A stretch of 12,306 bases of DNA from Desulfovibrio sp. (GCA_022837365.1 JALHHV010000028.1:1-12306), one strand, 5' to 3'. Numbered from the stretch's first letter, positions 1 through 7,351 are shown. Notes: generated by a model not told the origin, from the sequence alone. Numbers and translations are program-made.

Positions 1-198
1 GCCCTGGCGGATCTTGCCCGGCGCGCGGGCCTGCCGCTGCTTTTGCCGTCGCCCGCCCTGTGCACCGACAACGGCGTCATGGTGGCCCATGCGGGCTGGC
101 GCTTGGCGTCCCTCGGGCTGGGCCACGGCCTCGCGCTGGAGGCCATCCCGCGCGGGCGGACGATTCCCGATGATTTCACCATGTTCCGGAGTATATAG
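1..198 (+). CDS. tsaD: tRNA N6-threonylcarbamoyladenosine synthase TsaD, C-terminal end (5' part outside window)
   Basis: The first 65 codons, open from base 1 to TAG at 196-198, encode the C-terminus of a TsaD/Kae1/Gcp protein. The visible signature is [12 protein letters not shown] (residues 21-32 of the fragment), matching the family's conserved C-terminal CTDNG-A-MIA-AG block, which contributes to the metal and nucleotide site of the ASKHA fold. TsaD, with TsaB and TsaE, transfers the threonylcarbamoyl group to A37 of ANN-decoding tRNAs in the cytoplasm. The start and most of the protein lie left of the window, so length and operon partners cannot be judged. The gene is followed by 235 bp before thioredoxin, with a promoter-like element in between, so it is probably not co-transcribed with trxA by necessity. 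The family call is secure from the motif; the fragment is too short to exclude a paralogue. Confidence 0.88.
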   Translation, partial: ALADLARRAGLPLLLPSPALCTDNGVMVAHAGWRLASLGLGHGLALEAIPRGRTIPDDFTMFRSI

Positions 199-223
199 AA
201 GCGGGGTGTCCGCGCCGTCGTGC

Positions 224-252
224 TTGACACGCCAGCAGCGCCCTACTATTTC
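224..252 (+). promoter_or_regulatory. Predicted sigma-70-type promoter for trxA-trxB-bamD
   Basis: A perfect -35 hexamer TTGACA (224-229), a 17-bp spacer and a weak -10 TATTTC (247-252; only the first three bases match the consensus) lie between tsaD and the thioredoxin gene. Transcription would start near 259 and leave a GC-rich leader of about 175 nt before the trxA start. No riboswitch or tRNA was recognised in that leader. The position, just after the tsaD stop and in AT-rich sequence, supports it; the poor -10 is the main weakness. Confidence 0.5.
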
Positions 253-433
253 TTCATAGGTTGGCAGGAGGCGGGGCAACCGCCGGGGCGACGCCGTGCG
301 CGGTGCGCCGCGCAGCCCCCGCGAAACGTCGTTCCTGCCCATGCCGTTACCGGGTCCTGTCCGTATCGAGACCGGGCATTGACCGTCTCGTGTGCGGTCG
401 CCGCATCGCATATATGACCAAAAGGAGTGCACC

Positions 434-757
434 ATGGCCGTTCAGATCACCGACGCCAACTTCGAAGCCAATGTCCTCAAATCCTCCCTTCCCGTGCTGA
501 TCGACTTCTGGGCTCCCTGGTGCGGTCCGTGTCGCGCGATGGGTCCCGTCATCGACGAACTGGCCGCCGAATACGACGGCAAGGTCCTCATCGCCAAGAT
601 GAACGTGGACGAGAACCCGGCCACCCCCTCCAAGTACGGCATCCGCGCCATTCCGACCCTGATCCTGTTCAAGGGCGGCGAAGTGGTCGAGCAGATCACC
701 GGCGCCGTGTCCAAGAGCAGCATCAAGGACATGATCGCGCAGAAGGCCCTTGGCTAA
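434..757 (+). CDS. trxA: Thioredoxin
   Basis: This encodes a 107-residue thioredoxin, the normal size for the classic single-domain cytoplasmic protein. The redox motif WCGPC is at residues 29-33, preceded by the conserved DFWAPW stretch, and the cis-proline is P74 in the AIPTLILF strand that shapes the substrate groove. It reduces protein disulfides and is regenerated by thioredoxin reductase, encoded immediately downstream (stop TAA at 755-757, reductase ATG at 759), so the two are almost certainly one transcript. The ATG at 434 is chosen because AAAGGAG (421-427) sits 6 bp upstream and because it gives the standard N-terminus; longer upstream reading frames have no family support. Nothing is missing from the active site. 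The gene symbol is generic: a second thioredoxin elsewhere in the genome cannot be excluded. Confidence 0.96.
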   Translation: MAVQITDANFEANVLKSSLPVLIDFWAPWCGPCRAMGPVIDELAAEYDGKVLIAKMNVDENPATPSKYGIRAIPTLILFKGGEVVEQITGAVSKSSIKDMIAQKALG

Positions 758-758
758 C

Positions 759-1682
759 ATGAAGACATACGACGCCATCGTCATTGGAGGAGGGCCGGCC
801 GGCATGACGGCCGCCCTCTATCTTTTGCGTTCCGGCGTAAGCGTCGCCTTCGTCGAAAAGCTGTCTCCCGGCGGCCAGGTGCTCATGACCGCCGAGATAG
901 AGAACTACCCCGGCTTTCCCAAGGGCATCCAGGGGTGGGAACTGGCGGACCTGTTCGCCGCCCACCTCGAACGCTACCCCCACGACAAGTACAACGACGC
1001 GGTGACCGCGTTCGAACCCGCGCCCGGCGCCAACCGCGTGCGCGTGGGCGACGAGTGGATCACCGGCAAGGCCGTGGTGGTCTGCTCCGGCGCCCGCTAC
1101 AAGAAGCTGGGCCTGCCGGACGAAGACCGCCTGATCGGCAAGGGCATCTCCTACTGCGCCCTGTGCGACGGCAACTTCTTTCGCGGACAGAAGGTCGGCG
1201 TGGTGGGCGGCGGCAACTCCGCCCTCGAGGAATCGCTGTACCTCGCCAAGCTGGTGGCCAACCTGCGCCTGATCCATCGCCGCGACGAGTTCCGCGGCTG
1301 CAAGTGCTACCAGGAAAAGGTGCAGTCCGCGCCCAACATCGACATCGAGTATTCCTCCGTCGTCAGGAAGCTGCACGGCGACAACGCCCTTACCGGCGTC
1401 ACCCTGGCAGACGTGAAGACGGGCGAAGAACGCTTCCTGCCGCTGGACGGGCTGTTCATCTTCATCGGCTTCGAACCCGTGGGCGACTTCCTGCCCGACG
1501 GCATCGACAAGGACCCGCAGGGCTTCGTCATCACCGATACCGAAATGCGCACCAGCCTGCCGGGTGTCTTCGCCGCCGGGGACATCCGGTCGAAGTCCTG
1601 CCGCCAGGTGACCACCGCCGTCGGTGACGGGGCCACTGCCGCAACAGCAGCCTTCACCTACCTGGAACAGCTCGATGCGTAA
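759..1682 (+). CDS. trxB: Thioredoxin reductase (NADPH, low-molecular-weight type)
   Basis: The 307-residue product is a bacterial two-domain flavoprotein that uses NADPH through FAD and a redox-active cysteine pair to reduce thioredoxin. The FAD Rossmann motif is GGGPAG at residues 10-15. The cysteine pair is C133/C136 in CALC followed by DG. The NADPH-domain glycine motif is GGGNSA (150-155), and HRRDEFR (173-179) carries the basic residues that normally bind the 2'-phosphate, so NADPH rather than NADH is expected. The second FAD motif, AAGDIR, is at 272-277. Length is normal for the family. The ATG at 759 is two bases after the trxA stop, with AGAAGG (741-746) as ribosome site. The 3' end overlaps the bamD start by 8 bp (ATGCGTAA), implying translational coupling. 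CALC instead of the enterobacterial CATC is ordinary variation. Confidence 0.95.
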   Translation: MKTYDAIVIGGGPAGMTAALYLLRSGVSVAFVEKLSPGGQVLMTAEIENYPGFPKGIQGWELADLFAAHLERYPHDKYNDAVTAFEPAPGANRVRVGDEWITGKAVVVCSGARYKKLGLPDEDRLIGKGISYCALCDGNFFRGQKVGVVGGGNSALEESLYLAKLVANLRLIHRRDEFRGCKCYQEKVQSAPNIDIEYSSVVRKLHGDNALTGVTLADVKTGEERFLPLDGLFIFIGFEPVGDFLPDGIDKDPQGFVITDTEMRTSLPGVFAAGDIRSKSCRQVTTAVGDGATAATAAFTYLEQLDA

Positions 1683-2415
1683 CGCCCTTTCCCGTATCCT
1701 GGCCGTCGTGCCCCCGTTGCTGCTGGTGCTGCTGCTCTCGGGTTGCGGCATCATCGACTACTTCTACCTGCCCCCGCCGGAAGAAACCGCGCAGGAACTG
1801 TTCGAGTCCGGCAACGACGCCATGCGCGAGAAGCGCTACGGCGAAGCGGCCGAATCCTTCAGCAAGCTGAAGGAGCAGTTCCCGTTCAGCCCCTACACCA
1901 TCGAGGCCGAACTTTCGCTGGCCGACGCCCACTTCCTGGACGAGGACTACCTGCTGGCCGGCGAAGCCTACAAGGAATTCGAAACCCTGCACCCCCGGCA
2001 CGAGGCCATTCCCTACGTGCTGTACCAGGTGGGGCAGTCGCGCCAGAAGGCCTTCCTGTCCATCGACCGGCCCACCACGGGCCTGACGGAAGCCATCCAG
2101 TACTACCAGCGCCTGCGCGAAAGCTATCCCGGCACCGAATACGCCGAGAAGGCCAAGCAGCACATCGCGGAATGCCGCCGCCTGCTCGCCGAGCGCGAAC
2201 TGTACATCGGCGACTTCTTCTGGCGCGCCGAGCGCTATGGCGCAGCCTGGCGCCGCTACGTGTATGTGGTGGAGAACTTCCCGGAAATCGAGGACCTGCG
2301 CGAACACGCCGAATCCAAGGCCAAGGTTGCCTACCTCAAGTACCGCCAGCAGCAGTCGCAGCAGGTGCACGAACAGCGCGAAGGCTCGTGGAAGCGCTGG
2401 TTCAAGTGGCTGTAG
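1675..2415 (+). CDS. bamD: Outer membrane assembly lipoprotein BamD (ComL/YfiO family)
   Basis: The 246-residue protein starts with a lipoprotein signal peptide: basic N-terminus, hydrophobic stretch at about residues 8-21 and lipobox LSGC with C24 as the lipidated cysteine. The rest is helical tetratricopeptide repeats: one near residues 40-72 ([19 protein letters not shown]), a second around 76-110, a third around 116-150, and one or two more up to about 215, followed by a Gln- and basic-rich tail ending in WKRWFKWL. This size and layout match BamD, the TPR lipoprotein of the BAM complex that works with BamA to insert beta-barrel proteins on the periplasmic side of the outer membrane. The ATG at 1675 lies inside the end of trxB and is the only start giving a proper signal peptide. 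A rho-independent terminator follows at 2449-2476. A generic TPR lipoprotein is the alternative, but length and lipobox favour BamD. Confidence 0.86.
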   Translation: MRNALSRILAVVPPLLLVLLLSGCGIIDYFYLPPPEETAQELFESGNDAMREKRYGEAAESFSKLKEQFPFSPYTIEAELSLADAHFLDEDYLLAGEAYKEFETLHPRHEAIPYVLYQVGQSRQKAFLSIDRPTTGLTEAIQYYQRLRESYPGTEYAEKAKQHIAECRRLLAERELYIGDFFWRAERYGAAWRRYVYVVENFPEIEDLREHAESKAKVAYLKYRQQQSQQVHEQREGSWKRWFKWL

Positions 2416-2448
2416 GCTTCACGGCACCGCACGCAGCATGACGCATGA

Positions 2449-2476
2449 GGGCGGCCCCCCGCGAGGGAGGCCGCCC
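2449..2476 (+). terminator. Rho-independent terminator after bamD, probably bidirectional
   Basis: A perfect 8-bp stem, GGGCGGCC (2449-2456) and GGCCGCCC (2469-2476), encloses a 12-nt loop and is followed on the plus strand by TTTCGTCT. It lies between the convergent bamD (ends 2415) and marC (ends 2522), so it may stop transcription from both sides, though there is no T-run on the minus side. Confidence 0.75.
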
Positions 2477-2521
2477 TTTCGTCTGTCTGGCGGCCGGTGA
2501 AGCCGCGCCGTGTGCATCCGA

Positions 2522-3124
2522 TCAGTTCAGGAACCCGCGCACGCCGGTGAACACGATCTGCGCCGACAGGGCGGCCAGGATCAGCCCGGTGATCTTGCTG
2601 AGGATGGAAATGCCGGTGCGGCCCAGCAGCTTTTCGATGGCCGGGCCGATGTACAGGAGCACCGCCACGCACAGCACGGCCGCCAGCAGGCCCAGGCTGG
2701 CCACCACCCGTTCCAGCGGGCCGCGCACCGTGGCGCCCATGACCATCAGGGCGCCGATGGTGGCGGGTCCCACGGTGATGGGAATGGCCAGCGGCACCAC
2801 GCTGATGTCGCCGGTCACCTCCTGCACGCGCGAGGGCTGCGGGTCGCGCACCAGGGCCACGGCGGACAGGAACAGCAGCGAGCCGGACCCGATGCGGAAG
2901 GCATCCAGAGTGATGCCGAACAGGGTGAAGATGTACTCGCCGAAGAAGTACAGGCACATGCACACGGCGTACACGGCCATGCCCACGCGCACGGCCAGCC
3001 GTCGTTGCGTCTGCGGCGTCATGTCCCGGGTCATGGTCAGGAACATGGTCAGCACGAAGAACGGCGTCAGCAGAAAGAACATTTTGACGAGGGTGGTCAC
3101 GAACAGGTTGACGATGGCGCTCAT
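2522..3124 (-). CDS. MarC family integral membrane protein
   Basis: The 200-residue, strongly hydrophobic protein fits the MarC/UPF0056 family of inner-membrane proteins with about six membrane segments. The N-terminal half has segments near residues 5-32, 43-65 and 75-93. The family-typical stretch with alternating prolines, VPLAIPITVGPATIGALMVMG, runs from about residue 109 to 129, and two further hydrophobic segments lead to the C-terminus. Length is normal for the family. The biochemical role of MarC proteins is not established; the E. coli name came from the multiple antibiotic resistance locus, but that link was later questioned, so no substrate is assigned. The ATG (3122-3124) has GGAG about 9 bp upstream. 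It is transcribed toward bamD and appears to have its own promoter and a GC-rich leader hairpin; the dehydrogenase upstream on the same strand is separated by 146 bp with a palindrome. Confidence 0.85.
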   Translation of the reverse strand: MSAIVNLFVTTLVKMFFLLTPFFVLTMFLTMTRDMTPQTQRRLAVRVGMAVYAVCMCLYFFGEYIFTLFGITLDAFRIGSGSLLFLSAVALVRDPQPSRVQEVTGDISVVPLAIPITVGPATIGALMVMGATVRGPLERVVASLGLLAAVLCVAVLLYIGPAIEKLLGRTGISILSKITGLILAALSAQIVFTGVRGFLN

Positions 3125-3165
3125 GGGTGCCGCTCCGATGGGGTGGCAGGGTGTGCGTGCGGGTG

Positions 3166-3190
3166 CCCCGCCGTGGCTGGCACGGCGGGG
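3166..3190 (-). promoter_or_regulatory. Perfect hairpin in the marC leader
   Basis: CCCCGCCGTG (3166-3175) and CACGGCGGGG (3181-3190) form a perfect 10-bp stem with a 5-nt loop. If the promoter at 3202-3207 is correct, transcription starts near 3195, so this stem would be the very 5' end of the marC mRNA, about 42 nt before the start codon. It lacks a T-run on either side, so it does not look like a terminator; mRNA stabilisation or a protein-binding role is possible but inferred. Confidence 0.55.
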
Positions 3191-3201
3191 TGGGCAGGCG
3201 G

Positions 3202-3230
3202 ATTGTACAGCGCGGGCGGTTCGCCGGGAA
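3202..3230 (-). promoter_or_regulatory. Possible promoter for marC
   Basis: On the minus strand a good -10 hexamer, TACAAT (five of six consensus bases, 3202-3207), is preceded after 17 bp by TTCCCG (3225-3230), a poor -35. It lies in the short gap between the dehydrogenase and marC, where a promoter would be expected if the palindrome at 3239-3258 ends upstream transcription. Confidence 0.35.
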
Positions 3231-3238
3231 GGGGGGAC

Positions 3239-3258
3239 CTCCGGGCGGCCGCCCGGAG
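3239..3258 (-). terminator. GC-rich palindrome, possible terminator of the short-chain dehydrogenase
   Basis: A perfect 20-bp palindrome built of CTCCGGGCGG and its complement starts 12 bp past the stop of the minus-strand dehydrogenase. It would fold as an 8-bp stem with a 4-nt loop. There is no T-tract on the minus side (C-rich instead), so an intrinsic terminator is plausible but not certain. Confidence 0.45.
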
Positions 3259-3270
3259 TTTCGGACGGTG

Positions 3271-4080
3271 TTAGGCGCGGTGCACGGGCAGCGCGCCGAA
3301 GGACTGGCTGGTGGGCATGACCTCGATGCGGCTCACGTTGACGTGGGCCGGGCAGGACACGGCCCAGGCGATGGCGTCGGCGATGTCCTGGGGATGCAGG
3401 GCGGACGCGCCCTCGTACAGTTTGGCGGCGCGGTCGGCATCACCGCCGAAGCGGACCATGGAAAACTCGCTTTCCGCCAACCCCGGCTCGATGTTGGTCA
3501 CGCGCACGCCGGTGCCGTGCAGGTCGGCCCGCAGGCCGCGCGAGAACTGCATGACGAACGCCTTGGTGCCGCCATACACGTTGGCTCCGGGGTAGGCATA
3601 GGTGCCGGTGATGGACCCCAGGTTGACCACGTGGCCGCGCCCCCGCTCCACCATGCCGGGCAGCAGGGCGCGGGTGACGTGCAGCAGGCCCTTGATGTTG
3701 GTGTCCACCATGGTGGTCCAGTCGTCCAGGCTGCACCTGTGGGCGGGCTCCAGCCCAAGGGCCAGACCCGCGTTGTTCACCAGCACGTCCACGGCGCGCC
3801 ACTCCTCGGGCAGGTTCGACTGGGAAAAGGCGGCCTGCACCGCGTCGTTGTCGCGCACGTCGAAGCACAGCGGCAGGCAGTTGCCGTCACCCAGTTCCGC
3901 CGCCAGCGAGTCAAGCCGGTCCTGGCGCCGCCCGGTGGCGATGATGCGCCAGCCGTCGGCGGCGAAGCGGCGCGCGGTGGCCGCGCCGAACCCGGCGGTG
4001 GCCCCGGTGATGCAGACGATGCCCACGCCGGATGCGGGCTGGACGGATGCGGGGCGGTTGGTGGCGGCAGTGGCGGTCAT
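3271..4080 (-). CDS. Short-chain dehydrogenase/reductase, YdfG-like NADP-dependent type
   Basis: The 269-residue protein is a classical SDR. The cofactor motif TGATAGFG is at residues 25-32, and the arginines after beta-2 (ATGRRQDR, 48-55) point to NADP(H). NNAG is at 102-105. The catalytic set is complete: N128, S156, Y169 and K173 (YGGTK). The C-terminal block with INVSRIEVMPT-like sequence resembles the YdfG group, which oxidises 3-hydroxy acids such as L-allo-threonine or 3-hydroxypropionate; the true substrate is not readable from sequence. The N-terminus is about 20 residues longer than YdfG. The ATG (4078-4080) is chosen for the upstream AGGAAG at proper spacing; the reading frame stays open far upstream antisense to lutA, but this is a GC-rich artefact. 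The gene diverges from lutABC across a 366-bp gap and has a good promoter of its own. Confidence 0.88.
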   Translation of the reverse strand: MTATAATNRPASVQPASGVGIVCITGATAGFGAATARRFAADGWRIIATGRRQDRLDSLAAELGDGNCLPLCFDVRDNDAVQAAFSQSNLPEEWRAVDVLVNNAGLALGLEPAHRCSLDDWTTMVDTNIKGLLHVTRALLPGMVERGRGHVVNLGSITGTYAYPGANVYGGTKAFVMQFSRGLRADLHGTGVRVTNIEPGLAESEFSMVRFGGDADRAAKLYEGASALHPQDIADAIAWAVSCPAHVNVSRIEVMPTSQSFGALPVHRA

Positions 4081-4446
4081 GGCGGCTTCCTGTGGGCTGT
4101 GGTGTTCCTGAAGGGGCCGGGATGCACCCCAAAAGAGGGGAGCGGCGGCACGGAGGCGCATACTAGCCCCGGTGCGCCCGTCAGGCAAGCCGTTCGTCCG
4201 CACAAACGGTGGTGCGCGCCCGGCCGATGGTCGCACGGATTTGTTGCATGCGCCGCATGTGCATATCGACATGGAACGCGCCCCCGTGCTAGGCTTTGTG
4301 CAAACACCGTCGCATTCCGGTGCGGCGGCCCAGCGGTGCCGGTGCGCCTTCCGGCGCCGATGCCTCTTCCGGCCGCGAGCGGCCGTACAGGACCATCCCC
4401 GCGCCGTCCCCGGCGGCACGTCCAACCGCAACCCAGGAAGGCACAC
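4081..4446. other. 366-bp divergent intergenic region between the dehydrogenase and lutABC
   Basis: No gene is seen here. It holds the predicted dehydrogenase promoter (4160-4188, minus), an inverted repeat CCGTT/AACGG around 4190-4209, and an imperfect dyad of TGCATGCG and CGCATGTGCA at 4245-4264. The dyad coincides with a weak plus-strand promoter candidate for lutA: TTGTTG (4241-4246), 17 bp, TATCGA (4264-4269). That overlap is what an operator would look like, but no regulator site was identified with certainty. No sigma-54 element with the required GG-N10-GC spacing was found. The last 16 bases carry the lutA ribosome site AGGAAGG. Confidence 0.5.
4160..4188 (-). promoter_or_regulatory. 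Predicted sigma-70-type promoter of the short-chain dehydrogenase
   Basis: On the minus strand TTGCCT (4183-4188) and TAGTAT (4160-4165), each matching four of six consensus bases, are separated by exactly 17 bp. Transcription would begin near 4153, giving a leader of about 70 nt that contains a small CCCC/GGGG stem around 4127-4140. Spacing and location directly upstream of the gene support the call. Confidence 0.5.
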
Positions 4447-5208
4447 ATGGCCCATACATTCACCTATCCCCGCGACGTGAAAACCGTCTACTACTTCGGC
4501 ACCTGCCTCGTGGACATGTCGTTCCCGCAGGCGGGCATGGCGGGCATTCACCTGCTGCGCCGCGCCGGGGTGGAAGTGGTCTTTCCGCAGGAACAGTCGT
4601 GCTGCGGCCAGCCCGCGTACAATTCCGGCTTCCTCGAAGAGGCCAGGGCCGTGGCCAGGGCGCAGATCAAGGCATTTTCGAAAGCCGACTGGCCCATCGT
4701 GGTGCCCTCGGGCTCGTGCGCGGGCATGATGCGCCACCACTACCCGGAAATGTTCGCCAACGACCCGGAATACTTCGACGTGCGCAAATTTTCCGAACGG
4801 GTCTTCGAACTGGGCGACTTTCTGCACAACGCCCTGCACGTACGGTACGAAGACAAGGGCAAGCCGGTGAAGGTCACCTGGCATTCCTCGTGCCACGCCA
4901 TGCGCGAAATGGGGGCCACGGCCGCGGCCAAGGCGCTCATCGGCCAGCTGTCCAACGTGGAACTGGTGGAGATCGAGCGCGAATACGAATGTTGCGGCTT
5001 CGGCGGCACGTTCTCCATCAAGCAGCCGGAAATCTCGGCCGCCATGGTGGCGGACAAGGTGGAGGACATCCGGGCCACCGGCGCCTCGGCCATCCTCTCC
5101 GGCGACTGCGGCTGTCTCATGAACATCGGCGGGGCCATGGAGCGCACCGGCGTGCCCGTGGCGCCCCGACACCTTGCCGAATTCATATGGGAGCGCATCA
5201 ATGGGTAG
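4447..5208 (+). CDS. lutA: L-lactate utilization protein LutA/LldE (CCG-domain iron-sulfur subunit)
   Basis: The 253-residue protein has the two cysteine-rich CCG domains of LutA/LldE. Domain one: C20, C52-C53 (QSCCGQPAYNSG) and C91 (SGSCAGMM). Domain two: C149 (SSCHAMRE), C182-C183 (ECCGFGGTFS) and C221/C223 (GDCGCLM). Such motifs bind an iron-sulfur cluster or a quinone-side electron carrier, as in heterodisulfide reductase HdrB. With LutB and LutC it forms the NAD-independent L-lactate oxidation system that makes pyruvate in the cytoplasm and feeds electrons to the membrane; in sulfate reducers lactate is a main electron donor. The ATG at 4447 is chosen because AGGAAGG lies just upstream and the N-terminus is family-like; the frame is open another 1.3 kb upstream but that stretch is antisense to the dehydrogenase. 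The last 8 bp overlap lutB (ATGGGTAG). Confidence 0.93.
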   Translation: MAHTFTYPRDVKTVYYFGTCLVDMSFPQAGMAGIHLLRRAGVEVVFPQEQSCCGQPAYNSGFLEEARAVARAQIKAFSKADWPIVVPSGSCAGMMRHHYPEMFANDPEYFDVRKFSERVFELGDFLHNALHVRYEDKGKPVKVTWHSSCHAMREMGATAAAKALIGQLSNVELVEIEREYECCGFGGTFSIKQPEISAAMVADKVEDIRATGASAILSGDCGCLMNIGGAMERTGVPVAPRHLAEFIWERING

Positions 5209-6628
5209 CCAGCACCTCGACTTCACGGCCAACGTCACCGAGGCCCTTGCCGACCGCCAGTTGCGCGCCAACTTCAAGTCGGCCCTCACCGGTCTGATGA
5301 AAAAGCGCGTCGCCGTGCTGCCAAACGCCGAAGAAATCGAACGCATGCGCGACGACGCCGAGGCGGCCAAGCGCAACGCGCTCGCCAAGCTGCCGGAACT
5401 GCTGGAACGGCTGGAACGCAAGTGTACGGAAAACGGCATCATCGTGCACTGGGCCGAAACCACGGCAGAGGCCAACGACATCATTCTGGGCATCATGCGC
5501 AGCCACGACGCCACCAAGCTGGTGAAGGGCAAGTCCATGGTCTCGGAAGAGATGCACCTGAACCACTTTCTCGAAACCCACGGCATCGAGGCGCTGGAGA
5601 CGGACCTTGGCGAGTTCATCATCCAGCTGAACCACGAGCCGCCCTCGCACATCATCGTGCCCGCCGTGCACAAGAACCGCCAGCAGGTGGGGCGCATCTT
5701 CGCCGACAACCTGGAAGGCATTCCCTACACCGACGTGGTGGAAGAACTGAACGCCATCGCCCGCAAGACCCTGCGCGAAAAGTTCCGCACCGGGCACGTG
5801 GGCCTTTCGGGCGTGAACTTCGCCGTGGCCGAAACGGGCACCCTGGTGCTGGTGGAGAACGAGGGCAACGGCCGCATGTGCACCACGGTGCCGCCGGTGC
5901 ACGTGGCCGTCATGGGCCTGGAAAAGGTGGTGGAATCGCTGTCCGACCTGCCGCCCCTGCTGCGCCTGCTCACGGCATCGGCCACGGGCCAGCTGGTCAC
6001 CACCTACGTCAACTGCATCACCAGCCCCCGCAAGGAAGGCGAAAGGGACGGCCCCAAGGAAATCCACCTGGTCATCCTGGACAACGGCCGCTCCAGGATG
6101 CTGGCCGACGCCCAGTTGCGCCGCACCCTGCAATGCATCCGCTGCGGCACCTGCCTGAACCATTGCCCGGTGTACATCCGCATCGGCGGGCACGCCTACG
6201 GCTCGGTGTATCCTGGCCCCATCGGCAAGATTCTCACCCCGCAGATCGACGGCCTGGCCGAAAAGGGGGTGCTGGCCACCGCCTCCAGCCTGTGCAACGC
6301 CTGCGAAGAGGTGTGCCCGGTGCGCATCCCCATTCCGGGCATCATCCGGCGCATGCGCACCGAGGCGTACGACGAGAAGGACGACGGCGTGGTCAAGGGT
6401 CACGGCGCCAAGAAGAACCTGCTGGAAACCCTGGTCTGGAAGGGCTGGGAACTGACCTACCGCATCCCGGCGCTGAACAGGTTCGTGGTGTCCATGCTGG
6501 GCAAATTCGGCGACAAGCTGCCCAACGTCGGCCCGCTGAAGGCCTGGACCAGCGTGCGCACCGCGCCGCGCTTCGCGCCCAAGAGCCTGCATCAACTCGC
6601 CAAGGAAGAGGGGATCCGCCATGAGTAG
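5201..6628 (+). CDS. lutB: L-lactate utilization iron-sulfur protein LutB/LldF
   Basis: The 475-residue product has the length and layout of LutB/LldF: an N-terminal LUD domain (about residues 70-300, including the SGVNFAVAETGTLVLVENEGNGRM block) followed by ferredoxin-like cluster motifs. The first is C312-x2-C315-x2-C318-x3-C322-P (CIRCGTCLNHCP), the second C365-x2-C368-x3-C372-P (CNACEEVCP). Between them lies the family's GGHAYGSVYPGPIG segment. In this set LutB is the electron-transferring member. The ATG at 5201 overlaps the lutA stop by 8 bp and is supported by a full-length match to the family; no strong separate ribosome site is visible, consistent with translational coupling. Its own stop overlaps lutC by 8 bp in the same ATG-NN-TAG arrangement. 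All cysteines are present and nothing looks broken. Confidence 0.95.
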   Translation: MGSQHLDFTANVTEALADRQLRANFKSALTGLMKKRVAVLPNAEEIERMRDDAEAAKRNALAKLPELLERLERKCTENGIIVHWAETTAEANDIILGIMRSHDATKLVKGKSMVSEEMHLNHFLETHGIEALETDLGEFIIQLNHEPPSHIIVPAVHKNRQQVGRIFADNLEGIPYTDVVEELNAIARKTLREKFRTGHVGLSGVNFAVAETGTLVLVENEGNGRMCTTVPPVHVAVMGLEKVVESLSDLPPLLRLLTASATGQLVTTYVNCITSPRKEGERDGPKEIHLVILDNGRSRMLADAQLRRTLQCIRCGTCLNHCPVYIRIGGHAYGSVYPGPIGKILTPQIDGLAEKGVLATASSLCNACEEVCPVRIPIPGIIRRMRTEAYDEKDDGVVKGHGAKKNLLETLVWKGWELTYRIPALNRFVVSMLGKFGDKLPNVGPLKAWTSVRTAPRFAPKSLHQLAKEEGIRHE

Positions 6629-7277
6629 CACCGCCCGCGACCGCATCTTCGCGCGCCTGCACGCGGCGCGCACCACCGTTTCGCCCTACGTGCCGCGGGG
6701 CGGCAGCTGGCAGGCCCCCATGCTGGACAAGGACCAGCGCATCGAACTGCTGAAAAAGCGCATGGAAACCGTGCGCTCGGAAGTGCACGTGGTGCCCGAG
6801 GCCGAATGGCCCGCCAAGCTGCTGGAAGTGCTGAAAGCCCGCGAACCGCAAACCATGGCCTACGGCCACGACGCATGGTTCGGCGGCACCCTGCGCTCCA
6901 AGGTGAAAGGCAAGGGGCTGCCCAAGCTGGTGCCCTACGGCGAAAACGTGGAAGCCTTCCGCGACGAACTGTTCGGCATCGACGTGGGCATCACCTCGAC
7001 CCTGGGCGGCATTGCCGAAAACGGTACGCTCATCGTCTGGCCCACACCCCAGGAACCGCGCCTGCTCTCGTTGGTGCCCACGGTGCACATCGCGCTGCTG
7101 AAGGCCGACACCATCTACAGCACCCTTGCCGAGGCCATGCGCGAGATGCGCTGGGCCGAGAACATGCCCACCAACGCGCTGCTCATCTCCGGCCCGTCCA
7201 AGACGGCGGACATCGAGATGACCCTGGCCTTCGGGGTGCATGGGCCCAAGGAAGTGATCGTGCTGGTGCTGGATTAG
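6621..7277 (+). CDS. lutC: L-lactate utilization protein LutC/LldG (LUD domain)
   Basis: This 218-residue protein is the small LUD-domain subunit. Conserved blocks are DVGITSTLGGIAENGTL (about residues 121-138), LLSLVPTVHIALL (about 147-160) and, near the end, ISGPSKTADIEMTLAFGVHGPKEV. The N-terminal portion (MSSTARDRIFARLHAAR) is the usual amphipathic helix of LutC/YkgG proteins. It completes the lutABC set and, by analogy with Bacillus subtilis LutABC, is required for growth on L-lactate. The ATG at 6621 overlaps the lutB stop by 8 bp (ATGAGTAG) and is preceded by GAAGAGGGGAT, a usable ribosome site. A strong hairpin follows at 7316-7351, ending the cluster. No lactate permease gene or lut regulator lies in the window. 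Length is near the normal value for the family. Confidence 0.93.
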   Translation: MSSTARDRIFARLHAARTTVSPYVPRGGSWQAPMLDKDQRIELLKKRMETVRSEVHVVPEAEWPAKLLEVLKAREPQTMAYGHDAWFGGTLRSKVKGKGLPKLVPYGENVEAFRDELFGIDVGITSTLGGIAENGTLIVWPTPQEPRLLSLVPTVHIALLKADTIYSTLAEAMREMRWAENMPTNALLISGPSKTADIEMTLAFGVHGPKEVIVLVLD

Positions 7278-7315
7278 CCGAGAACACGCACCACACCTGA
7301 CGACGCCACAACCAG

Positions 7316-7351
7316 CGCGCCGGGAAAGGGGGATTCCCTTTTCCCGGCGCG
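7316..7351 (+). terminator. Strong hairpin after lutC, probable transcription terminator
   Basis: A 12-bp perfect stem, CGCGCCGGGAAA (7316-7327) with TTTCCCGGCGCG (7340-7351), can be extended inward by GGG/CCC after one mismatch. It starts 38 bp after the lutC stop. There is no T-run after it (TCGCGCATGG), so termination may be Rho-assisted or the stem may protect the 3' end; the gene-end position is the main support. Confidence 0.6.

Noticed and set aside
131..136. CALC in thioredoxin reductase as an abnormal active site
   Set aside because: Actual residues are 133-136 of TrxB; both cysteines are present and the two intervening residues vary naturally in the family.
259..433. A riboswitch or T-box in the trxA leader
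   Set aside because: The leader is long and GC-rich, but no known aptamer core was recognised and no terminator/antiterminator pair is evident.
3127..4446. A 440-codon upstream extension of lutA
   Set aside because: It is antisense to the dehydrogenase, low in complexity and has no family resemblance; the ATG at 4447 has a ribosome site.
3271..5721. An 816-codon minus-strand open frame extending the dehydrogenase through the lutA region
   Set aside because: Only the last 269 codons match a family; the rest is antisense to lutA and lutB, whose motifs are complete. GC-rich DNA leaves antisense frames open.
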